64,000 nt of DNA from Fratercula arctica (taxonomy: Eukaryota > Chordata > Aves > Charadriiformes > Alcidae), in contig CANTUZ010000005.1 in the NCBI GenBank assembly GCA_947846985.1, positions 21,486,389 through 21,550,388 of the forward strand, in the 5' to 3' direction. A program made the translations under genes and the position numbers. Position 1 is the first letter of the stretch. Every line of letters starts with the position of its first letter. The notes below the pieces were generated by a model. That model worked only from the letters and a program-made list of their open reading frames with translations. It did no database searches and was not told the DNA's origin. This document shows positions 39,971 through 51,600 of the stretch, piece by piece.

Positions 39971-42900
39971 TAATGTTTAGATTAATCCATTTTAACCTCC
40001 ATTCTAAAATACAGTTTAAGAAAATGTGTGGTAATTATTTATATTTTGCAGATGTCATTCATCCAGTGATGCTGAAATAAAGTCCCATGCAAAAATTACA
40101 ATAAATGCAAAGCTATGATTTAATGATAGGAACCTTTTGCATCATGCTTCATAAGCACATTTTAAGAGCTTTCAAAGCCACTACAGAAATTCTAATTGAG
40201 TTATGATGATGTTGTTTTCAAATAAGGAACTAATATTATTTTTAACATAGGCAAGATTTTTTAAAAGCGGCAAATCTTCAGATTGTTTAACATTAAAATG
40301 CACAAAATATGCAAAGATTATTTCATGTGCTTCAAAAAAAAAAAAGCTATTATATGGCATGATTCATCTGTATAGAGCTATTCACATATGTAGCCTCAGT
40401 AATTAGAATGAGAAACAATGTAATAGGCATATGATTTCACACTGAGCCAGAGGCTGAGACAAAATACTTCATATCTCTGCTGCATCTAAATAAGAAAATC
40501 TTCTCAACCTTTGTGACCTTAGAAGTTGCTCACCAGGAGACAGGTAGCTGTCATCAGCTGCTCCTCACGTCATTTCTCTTCAGTAGGTAGGCAGTAATTC
40601 CTCCTGAGATCTTGCATAAGCAGAAACAGCTCCCTTATGTTTGGTAGGTGTGAGCTTCCACTGAATTTACTGCTCAGAGGAGGAGGAAGTCATTGGTGAG
40701 TTAGGAATTAAATGGAAACTTAAGCCAAGAACCGATTTCCTTCAGGCAAGCATCAGAATTCAGAACTTGGGAAAGGACCCTCTGCATCTAGAAGTCCTGA
40801 ACCTGCCTCTGAGTCGGAGGGTCACAGCAGGACTCAGCCAGAGTTGCTGCCTCCAAAAAAGCTGAGCTCTAACCTTAGCACGAGCTGAGCACTGAGCTCT
40901 TTTGCCTCTTACAGAGCTGAGCTATTCTATTTGCTTCTGAGAGAGGCAAAGGCTCTGAAGCCATCCTCCTCCTTGGCCTATCAAGAAAATTGCTGGTGCA
41001 GTGGGTCTCCTGGAATTTCAGTAGAGGCACTTTGCCCAAATAGCAGAGATCTGTGAAGGCATAAGACAAGAAATGGCAGCAGGGTGTGAAATCTGTATTG
41101 ATCCACTATTGTCAGAACTGGAAACCCTCGCAAATGGTATTTCTTAGAATATTTCAAATTCTCGGTGCTTTTCTCACAGAAAATCTCATCAAGAGAGCCT
41201 CTGGTTTAGCCTGACTTCTTTAGGATATGAAGCTTATGTGACTGTGCTTGCTAGCAAGCTGTCCTTGATAGATTTGAACCTATTGGCTAATTTTAACCAA
41301 ATGGAACAGATACATTATTCTCCTCTAAGTTTTATGAAGCAGGAATCAAGACTAATTGTTTTTTATAATTTCTCACAGTATTATTGATGTGTATAGTAAT
41401 AAACTTTCAGATTCTTTTCTCTGAAGTCTAAAATCAATGTGCTTCTTGAACCAAAAAGAGTTTTTAAAAGATATAAGATGATATATAATGGGTGGTAGTC
41501 ACAGCTTTGTTGCAATGATATATGTTGTGTGAATAATAACTCTGTAGCACATTGATTGATGTAATAACAGGAAATTATTAGTTGATATCAGTGTAATTCA
41601 GAACAGAAAATAGCCCTTCATTTGGAAGGTATCTATACTACTTAGTTCTATTTGACACTGAGCTGCAGGTGGTAAAATGGGCAAAAGATTCACTCAGTGA
41701 AAATTGCCTACATTTTCCAGAAATTACCAAATAGGAAAATTGGAAGAAAACAATAGCAAAGGCTTTGGAAGGATGAAGAAAATGACCCGTCTCTTATTAC
41801 TACTTTTTTTTTTTTAAAAAAAAAAAAAAAAAGCATGTTCTCTGATCTACATCTGTTAAAGAAGAAACCAGTTCTATCTATGTGAGGAAAAAAATAATCA
41901 AGAGGGTTCTTGAAGACTTAAAGAGCAAACTACTTTCAAAATGTTAGTTGCGTATTGAAGTCCTTCATGTCATCTTCAGATAAATGCAGTGTATCTACAA
42001 TTTATCTCTTAGGTTAACAATGAGCAGCTGAGATGCAAATATTGAAGGGTGGGTAATGCTGTTGAACAGAAAGAAAAACTCTAACTTTTCAGCTCTGTGA
42101 CAGTGTCCTCCTTTACCACCAAAATAACATTAAATCTTTAGATCAGTGAGGCAATTCCCAACCTTGTCAGCGACTGGAATGCCTCATTGCTTGTGGATAC
42201 TCAGATTTGTCAGTGTCCATACTCTGTTGCTAAGAAATTTGTGCCTTTCCCACTCAGAATTAGATTTAGCCACAGAAAGCCCTGCATTTGTGGTCTCCAC
42301 GCTCAGTTATGGTATATCTCTGTATTCAGGGTTAAAATACTGATCTCAAAAATATAACATTGTTTCCATTGCAGAAAACCCAGTAACACGAGTTACTGGT
42401 GTCACTGCATGTTAGTGGTCCCCTGGTAAATGTTGAATTCGATTCAAAGATAGACATCTTCAAACTTCTGCAAAGAATCATTGCTAGTTAGCTGGATGAT
42501 GACACTCCCCCCACAAAGCATTTACTTTCTGTAATGTCAGTATTTCACTGGCATTACTCCAGTATATGGGACACAAATTTTTCTGGTAATTTATCTCCCA
42601 AGCCTAGATTTCATTGCCATCAGTCATGTAATATTAGAGATTTTGTGTACATACTTGAGGATGGTCTAAAACAATATGTTCACGCTTGTTGTTACAGGGA
42701 AGTAGGAAAAAAGCTCATTCGTTTTTCATGCAGATGGACATCACTCTGTGTATGCAGTGGCTTTTAATATTGGATTTTAATATTTGTTGGTGAGTTGCAG
42801 AAACCAAACCTGGCTATACAACTTCAACACAAAACCAGCAGACACACTTTTTCCTGCTTCGTTCATTATTTCTCAGTAAGCTTGACGGTGAAGGGAGCAA

Positions 42901-44180
42901 CTCCAGACCCTTCCAAAATATACTGCAAAATCCACTTTTATTCAGTATTTTTCCTGAATATTATACAAAGTAACTATTCTTGATGGTTTATGTTTTTAGT
43001 TAATTAAAATAGGTCCTCCTACCTCATCAGTTGTATATAAGGGAAATTTTTATCGTTACACACATAGTAGAATCCTTAGGATTTACTTGTTCTCAAAATT
43101 AAATATCCAGTGACAAAAAAAACTATTAATTTTTTTCCTAACTTTCAATACTCTCATTTGTTTAATACATATTATCATTTCCTTAAAAATTTGAAGCTTT
43201 TTACTCTGGCTGAAAACAGTATTGTCTCCTGTATTTTCATTTAATTATTAGCAAATGCAGTTACAATTATAGAACAGAGTACATCTTGTTGTGTGAGACA
43301 GCCAATGGTAATCCTGTTTCTCATGTATCAATTTAGAGACATTAGAGACAGTTTAGTTATCAGTGCTTATTGTTCTATTGACTTGAGTAAATTTTAGACG
43401 AGCTTCATTGTGAATTTGTCTGATGGTGAACCCCTGGTGAAGACTAGGCATAACCAACAGCTACTGCAAATTGCATTAAGCCTTTACAATTAACCAAACA
43501 ACAAATAAATCAATGGAAGAATTAGTACTCTGAAGGGTCACCTCAATACGAAAATAAACCCTGTAGTCACAGAGATGGCCATTTTTCAAGCTAAGCTAGG
43601 AAAGGCAGGCTTCAGAATAATTCAAATTCTTCTGTCTGAGCACTGAGATTTAAAATCCCTACAGAATAAAAAAAAGACTAATAGCATTCTTGACAAGGAA
43701 AATTGAAGGAGTAAGAACATCAATTGTAGGAATGACTGATAAAATTACTTAATTGACACTAACCTAAAGATAGATTTAGACAAAAAGTATGATGGTCAAG
43801 TGATGGATTAAGACTTTGCATATACAAAGAGGCTTTCTTTTGCATCTGACTCTAGTGGCGATGAAGAGATCATTTTACTCTGTAATTTGACAAGAAGATG
43901 CAAGTATTGTGATGAAAAATTGGAATAAAAATTGCAGATTAAAATACATTGTTTCAAATTCTTTTTACAGGAACCCAAAGAACAAACTATAGTCAAAGAT
44001 AACAAAATTAATACATTTTTGTAATATTGTTTGAATGCAAATTTTGATATGTCTTGATACAACTTCTGTGTTTTTACTCAAATAACACAAAGAAAACATT
44101 TTGTGTCATGGAGAAGCTTCAAGTTTCAAAAATGACTTTTGGTGAGTTAACAGCTGAAAGCAAGGAAATTTCAGGAAGTG
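39971..44180. other. AT-rich intergenic sequence upstream of GAL, nothing recognised
   Basis: A pure A/T stretch lies near 41804-41833 and an A run near 40336-40345. No exon, LINE tail or LTR was identified. Distal regulatory elements for GAL could lie here, but none can be named from sequence alone. Confidence 0.5.
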
Positions 44181-44234
44181 CATTTTTGATAAGGTACAGG
44201 GAAACAACATTTTTGATAAGGTACAGGGAAACAA
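44181..44234. repeat. Perfect 27-bp tandem duplication
   Basis: Two exact copies of a 27-bp unit beginning 'catttttgataaggtacagg' (44181-44207 and 44208-44234). With no mismatch between copies the duplication is probably recent. It lies about 1.2 kb upstream of the GAL promoter. Confidence 0.95.
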
Positions 44235-44790
44235 CACTTTGCAAAAATTATATTGTTATATGACACGGCTAGATTATTATAACTCTACTGCTCCTGACAA
44301 AAGAGGGTAGGAAACAGGACTACAAGACACAGCTTCTACTTCTAGCCTGGATTATTTATGCTACACTGAAGTAAAAAAATTGTTTGCTTTTAAACTGGTG
44401 AACGATGGCTGTATTGCATTGTTCAATAGCTGTCTCGGCTCCACATTCAAGTTCACATATACACCGTGTAAAAATTTGCAGAGAATCTTCAGCAGCTTCC
44501 AAAAAAGGAGCTGGAAGTGTAACTTACTCTGTGCAGCATCTGTGATGTTTTTCTAACTGAAAGATGAATTTGAGGGACTTGCAGTGGATAAACTCATCTG
44601 TTGCAGAGAAAGTACAATTTGGCAGGGGAAAAAAGGGAACTAACCTCGGAATCTCTGCCTTGCAATTCAATTTTGCGCATCCTGATGCCAGCTGTAACCA
44701 CAACTAAAATAAGCAAACTGGTGAAACTTCACTGGTTGTAAATTAATAGTCACTGGGGAGAGCTACATCCCTAGACTTTCACATACAACC

Positions 44791-44792
<2 letters not shown>

Positions 44793-44819
<27 letters not shown>
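44793..44819. repeat. Poly(A) tract
   Basis: An uninterrupted run of roughly 27 A residues, about 650 bp upstream of the GAL TATA-like element. There is no transposon body to its left, so it reads as simple sequence and not as a retroposon tail. Confidence 0.9.
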
Positions 44820-44822
<3 letters not shown>

Positions 44823-45069
44823 AAAGTGGTATCTCAGATACAAAGCAGCAAGGAAGTATGATAAAAGTTTTAACTCGGCTCTTTTTGCTCTGATGCTAGA
44901 GCAAAGGGCATGAGTCAAAGGGATTCTAAGGGACTGCAAGTGGCCTGGACCACAGGGAGCTCCAGGGACTGCAAGTGGACCTGTGGTGTGTGAAGTCTTC
45001 AATATTCCCAAACGCAAAGCCCGAACGCTGTGAATCCCGTTAGCCAGCATCAAACGCAGACGTTTGTGT

Positions 45070-45720
45070 TCAGCTCCGCTTCCATACCCGAGCCTCTGAA
45101 GAGTCATCTGCATTCACTTTACTCCTCCTTATTGCCCACCACCAGCCCAAGCCCGTGAGAAGCTGCAGGCCAGGCTGCCCGGACCAGAGCTCCCCTCGCT
45201 GCTCACCAGCCCGCCCGCGGCCGCCGTAATCAGAGGTAATTGCCCGGGCTGTTATCTCCCTGCAGCCTGCGTCGTGCTTCCAAATACCTCTAATTGAATT
45301 GCTATAATTTTTGCCCTTCCTAATGCAGTGGGTTTGGCGAGGTAGAAATGATCCAGGGGAGGCAGGAGGGGGGTGAAGGGGGTGGGCGGCTCCCGCCTCC
45401 CCCCTCCCGCCGGGCGCCCCTCCTGCGCGGCCGCGCTGCAGCCCATAAAGAGCGGAGGGAAGGGAAGGGTGGGCGTGCAGATCCGCGGCCGCGCACCGTG
45501 GCCATGCAGTGAGTGCCCGCCGCGAGTAGGTGGGGGGACACCGCAGCCAGCACCGGGTGAAACGCCGCCAGCGAGAGGCCGACGCGCCCCGGCTCAAGGT
45601 AACTCCCCTCCTCTCTCCCCAGTGGGAATCTGGGTGCCAAACTGGTGGCCACAGCCAGTCCGCCCCGCGGAAAGAAGGTTCACCCCCACTTCCCACCCGC
45701 GGCGGGGATGCCCTGAGGGG
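45070..45720 (+). promoter_or_regulatory. GAL: GAL CpG-rich promoter region
   Basis: GC and CpG rise sharply here ('ccgcccgcggccgccg', 'cgggcgcccc', 'gatccgcggccgcgcaccg'). A TATA-like 'cataaag' lies at 45444-45450, preceded by GC-rich boxes and followed by 'aagggaagggtgggcg', which suggests Sp/KLF sites and a start site near 45473-45480 (inferred from TATA spacing). Further upstream are two TAATTG homeodomain-type words at 45237-45242 and 45291-45296, with a GATA-type TTATCT at 45252-45257. The strong composition lets a 257-codon minus-strand frame stay open across the promoter; I do not regard that as a gene. Confidence 0.8.
45475..45598 (+). other. GAL: GAL non-coding exon 1 (approximate start)
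   Basis: The 5' edge is inferred from the TATA-like element, and the 3' edge from the donor 'caag|gtaact' at 45598/45599. The coding exon that follows begins with ATG directly at its acceptor, so a 5' non-coding exon is needed. Within it the triplets ATG CAG TGA (45504-45512) form a two-codon upstream ORF with G at -3. The same site also reads 'atgca|gtgagt', a good alternative donor that would shorten the exon to 45508 and remove the stop. I cannot tell which is used. Confidence 0.55.
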
Positions 45721-45779
45721 GATCTGTAATTGGAAGGTAGAAAACTCAGAGCATTTACCCCAGTACGGTTTCTTTCCAG

Positions 45780-48642
45780 ATGCAGAGGTGCACAAGTTTC
45801 CTGTTTCTGTCTTTAATCCTTTGTGCCACCCTGTCAGAAACATTTGGACTGGTTTTCTCAGTAAGTACTAATGTCACTGTTGGGGGTCCTATCTGTTGGG
45901 CAGCATTTGTGTCTCAGCTGGCAAGTGACAGTAAACCTCGCAGGGATGTATGTCTAGGTACAGGGGTTGGACAAGATGTATCCCTCAAAAATATTGTGGG
46001 CAGTAAACAGGTTTTTAGTTAAGAATTTGTGGCTTATGAATAGTAGATCCCTTATAACAAATAATATGACTAAAGGGGGGGGGGGGGGGGGGGGGAAGAC
46101 TTTCTAGTTTATAGAACAGAATTGAATGGATGTCCCACCTAACTCAGAAAAGGCGGTGTACATATGGGCTTCTTTTTTCTAAGGAAGAGAGGCATGTAAA
46201 TCCAAATGATTAAAATAAAACATTGCTGTTTAAGATGGTTATCAGGTGGTAATATAAACTTGGAGTATAAAGTCAAAGTTTCTGCTTCCAAAGTGTGATT
46301 TGCAGTTTCACTTACGTGGTGTGAAATCTTCACACTGCATGGATGTCAATAGCAAAACTATCGAGTTAGATGGGCATGGGGCAGGAGTTCACCATTAATA
46401 TTTGCTTCAATGTTATTTGCTTCTATTTTTTCTTAAAATATTTCTTGATTTTTAAGCCTTCAGAAGATACTTTCTGCAAAGAGAATGTCTGTTTGAGTGC
46501 TGTTTGCTTTGCCTTCAGGAAGGACTATGCAGTTCATTAGTTCATGCAATAACATACTTGCATTTTTTCCTTTAAGGCAAAAGAAAAAAGGGGCTGGACT
46601 TTGAATAGTGCTGGTTACCTACTTGGGCCACGTAAGTCAAGCACTTTTTTTTTTTTTTTGTCATTACTTCAAAATACAGAAGACTTTTTTCTTGTAAACC
46701 AGTTTGCTATAGTGTGCTGCTTGCTTTTCTGCAGAATACAGTAATTTTGTCTAAACCTGCAAGGCTGAAGAAATTTGTTTGGGAAAATACTTGTTTAGAT
46801 ATTTGTTACATGCCTGTTATAGAACTGAGTTGTCTTAGACAATAACTGTTCTTTTCTGAAGCAGAGTTGTGTGTGTCTTTACGTAGCGAAGCACATCTGG
46901 TCACTCCTTGTGCTTCTGAACTGTAATTTTCCTATGACAAATACTTCCCCTCCCCCCAGAAGTGTTACAAAATCTTGTAGCATCTTAGATGCCAAAGGAA
47001 GAATGACAAAATGTGATATTTTGGCAAATTCTCCATGTGTTTCAGATTTCACTGTTAAATCTACTTGAAAATGGCAAAACAAATTAAAACATTAAGATGC
47101 ACACTCACAACTGTAAATATTAACAGTTCACTATGTGAAAAATATATAATGTACAAAGTGTTTAAAATATAGGAACACATTAGTCTACAAACACGGAGCA
47201 TCACAAATGTAGATTATAAGAAAATTGAAATGCAGTGCTAAGCTGTCTCAAATATCTGTCCTTTACTATTATTTCTTCTTGATGTAAAAACACTCATTAC
47301 CAATGCTTCTATATTTTCAGTGTCTGTAATACATGACAAATACTACACAACCTTACTATGACTTTCTTAATTCTTTTTAAGTAACTTCAAGGATACCTTA
47401 AAGAAAAAAAAAAGATTAATGCATCTTAAATGTATTAACTGGTTCTGCAAATGTCTGGAAGTATATTTGCCCCAAAGCAGATCTATCCAAATTGGCAAAG
47501 ATACTATGGGGAAATGTACTTGTCAAAGTGCCATTTATCTAAGACTGGATAATAGGAGTCATCCTTTGTTGCAGGTCGTATTGATCAGCTTTTACTGATA
47601 AAGGAAATGCCCATTGCAAGGGGGAGAGAAGAGGCACCAGGGGCATGTAAGATAGTTTACATGAATAACCTTCAAAAACTATCTGCAGTTTTCTTTTAAG
47701 CAAGCTCATTGGCAACATCTTCTAAAAATAGAGGAAAGAGTAGCAAAACCTTTCCAAATTACATGTGAATGTACAAACTTATGTATTCTTTAAAACTTCC
47801 TCTGAATTAAGTAATAGTTTCTGCAAGTATGTAGTACAGGACTGGGGTCTCTAGATCACATAAATCATAAGCACAATTTCAGAAGAAAGGTTATTTTATT
47901 TAGTGACATATTAATTGCTGCTTTGTCATTTTGTCTGTCGAAAGCATCCATCATGATATTTTCTTTGAAATCCATGAAAAGCAAACAATATAGTAAATGT
48001 TGTTGTTAAGTCAATTAACTCCTCTGATTTTTAATTTATCAGATGCAGTAGATAACCACAGATCTTTTAATGACAAACATGGTTTCACTGGTAAACGTGA
48101 AATACAGCCTGATGAGGATATTAAAGCAGGTAATGAAATTCTGAAAGCCAGTATTGTTGAGTTGGTTTTATGTTTAGTAATTTATTTACTGTTATGGAGT
48201 TAACTAACTGTCTAGATATAAGACTATTCCTGCACTTAACAAAAATCCTAATAAACATATGAAAGGAAGAAAAAATAAATTTTTTTCATTCTGTGTGCTC
48301 TTTGGTCATAGCTTAAAACATACTGATGCCTAGGGAACAGTACCATGATTATGTTGCTTTTAAAGCATAATAGATCATATTACTTTGAATAAACCAAGTT
48401 TTTTTTTTTTTCTTCTTTTCATATGTTCTAACAATTATTTCAAGTGTCATTTTAGACCCTCAAGAGTTAACTTTTTTCCAGCAAAGAAGTGAGCCCATAA
48501 GGCAATCTTTCAGTAGGGAAAGCTATAGAAACTGTCAAACATTTTATTTCTTAATTTTATTTATTACTATTATATATTATTTATTATTCTGATACACCAG
48601 AGCTGAAACTAGACCTCAGAACTGTATGGCACTCTATGTTGT

Positions 48643-48673
<31 letters not shown>

Positions 48674-51600
48674 TATTCCATGTTAAGTCTCACAATATTT
48701 CCTATATTTAAGCAAGATGGATTTTCTTCATTAAAAGATTGAGAACCTGATCAAAACTGAAATCAAGACAATATATTGTTTTGACATTGTATGGATCACA
48801 ATTTAGTAAATGGCAGTGAAAAGGATGCAGCCTTGTTCTGGATTCATCATCCAAAGCTGGGCCCCTACAATATATGTCTAGATTCCCTTTATGAAGAGAA
48901 GCTGGCACTTCTAGGATTTATTTTGAACACCTACTTCAGGATAAGATCTAGAAACTTCTAGAAAAATCTGCTTCTCTCTCCTGAAGAGAAACTAAATCTG
49001 CTGCAGACATCTGAAGTGAGCTGGGATGGATCTCATCTTTAAACTGTCAAAGAATGACCTGTTCCTTGCTGTAACAAAAAAAAAAGGCAGTACTTACTTG
49101 AGTGTTATTGCATTCATCACTGCACTAATGAGGGAAGACAAAGTCCTGGCCCCAGAGCTCTGGAAGGCTATTTTAAACCCACCCAGCACAATGCAAACGT
49201 AGCTAACACTAAATCAGTTCAGAAATAAAGGAAGTGTTCTTAATTACAGTTTCGTGGACATAATTATTCTGTAAGTAGAAGAGTAACACTAATACATTTC
49301 TCTGTTTTTTCACATTCTCAGAATGACTGCCAGTTTACTCAGGGTACATAGTCACCTAGTGGGGTTTTGTGTGTGGGTGGTGGTGTTCAGTTTTGTGTTT
49401 GGTTCTTTTTTTTTTTTTTTATGGGGGGTTGTTCTTGTTGTTGTTGGCTAGTTTGGGTTTTTCTTTATTTTTAAGAAACAAACAAATCCCAAAACAAAAC
49501 CCACAGGGAGAACCTACTTCCTCAAACACTGGGGTAAAAATAATATTTTGCCAGTCAGAAGCAATGTGAAAGAAAGGCATTTGTAATCTTACAATGCAGC
49601 TCACATTGGAACGTGTTGCTATTGGTGGATAGACTACTAGCTCCTTTACAGAAATATGATCTTTAAGAATTATGGAACTCTTTTGCCAGGTACTGCTCCA
49701 TCTCCACAATTACAAGTAAACCCAACCAAACTAGTCTGGATGGGACCTGAAAATTATATAACTGCCTCTGTTATGAGTATCACTTTAGATGCCCTTCTCT
49801 CATAAAAAGTTTTCTTTGAAGCTGAAGTTTATTATAGAGTTCCTATTCAAAGGAGGTTTGAATACGGAAAAAAAAAATGGATAAGGTAGTCTGATTTTTT
49901 ATTTTACTTGAAAATGATTTTTTTTTTTTTAAAGTTACATTCTGCTGAATATTTACAAAAGTGTCTTAAAATGTCAAGATAGATCAAAGAGGAATATATT
50001 ATCTTAGGTACATATGCAAAAACACCTTTTGGAGCTTTTAGTAAAGTCCCAGGCCTAGCTTTTGGGCTGCAAATCATTTCTGTATCGCTTCAGTGGCTTA
50101 TTGGGAACAAAGTCCAACTACATGAAGAACTCCTAACTGTTTTGCAAAACTGATGAATTTGTTTGCTAAATTGATCTTTCCCTTCAGTCTCAGGCCAGTG
50201 AACACAAAGAAGACAGTTGAGAACGGAGGATAACTCTCTTCTGCAACAGAACTCATAAGGCCTTAAAGATCATGACCATAAAGGTGTCAGAGCGGCTCCT
50301 ACGCAACAATAGCATACAAAGCTGGGCAATTTTGATTTGAAGAATTGCAGTTAACTACTTAAAGTGTCTTTACTCTTCCATGAAATGAGGTTTTCTATTA
50401 AGGATTTTCAGGAAAAAGAAATTTCAGATAGTTTGTTTGTTTGTTTGTTTTTTTTAACAGAGTGCTCATAAACCTAGCCACAGCATAATGTTAACATGGT
50501 ATAATGATCTATTGTACGTAAAGTAACACCTAACTTATTTCATAGGGAATCTTGGAAGACCACTGGCTGATGAAAACATTGTGCGTACAGTAATTGAATT
50601 TTTGAATTACTTGCATCTTAAAGGTTAGTGAACACCTTTTTAACATTTCACACTTTCTGGTGTGAAATTTACTGAGAAGACAGGACTATCCTTGAATGTA
50701 CAAGTCTGCTATAGGTTTGAGTGTGCAAGACTTTGAACAGCATCTTTGGTTGGGGGGAGGAACTGTCAATTCCATTTTAGTGTGCTTAGGAATAGGTCTG
50801 ATTTAGGCCAAACTGTTGGTCAATGAATATCCAACATAGCAGGGTTCTAATACCATTTGATTACTCTGGGCACTGTGAAAACAGTAACAGCTACTACCAA
50901 AATTGTATGGACCCAGCTTTTTAAAGTTGAAAACAAACTAAACACAGCCTGATTACATAGGAGTTAGTATAAAACAATTCAATAACAAATTAAATAAGTT
51001 CTCGGTTTAATGCTAAGAACAGCTGGTTGAAATTCTGAAACACTTGTTAGTGGCAAAAGAAATACATCTCCCTTTCTGCATGTATTCTACATAAAGTCAC
51101 ATCATAAAATTGCAAAACCACCAAGCTGAATGCTGGCAAACAGCTCAAAACACTGCTAGTAAAAACTCTGTGGAGTCTCAAAATTTGACAATGATTGTAA
51201 AACTGAGCTTACAGCTGATACTAGAAGAATGGTAACTTTATTAGGTGAAGAAGAAATCTGGCTACTTCTGAGTTTCCATTACTTTTGCTTTTTTAAAAAA
51301 CACACTACAACTCTGAGCTTTTAAAAGCCTCTTCAGCCCCTCTAAAAGCATCTACAAAATGTTTGAAAACATTATATATACTTAGGAAGGAACAACAGGA
51401 AGGAAAAAGTTATTTTTACTGCAAATGTTTGAGGAATTCTGTCTCAGAAAGCAGACAATTAAATAAATCTGTAACTTCTATATTCTTACTTCTGAATACA
51501 ACAAATTATAAGCAATTCTGTGGCAAGTGTATGCTGTGGAATAGTAACAAAGAACTGTGTGTTACATTCATATTTTAACTTCATTATTAAAAGAGACTTT

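Noticed and set aside
44793..44819. Poly(A) run as a possible retropseudogene tail
   Set aside because: No gene-like or SINE body and no target-site duplication were visible beside it.
45070..45843. 257-codon minus-strand open frame across the GAL promoter, exon 1 and part of exon 2
   Set aside because: It exists because the CpG-rich promoter has few stop codons. It is rich in Arg, Gly, Pro and Ser, has no domain, and overlaps a well-supported gene in antisense.
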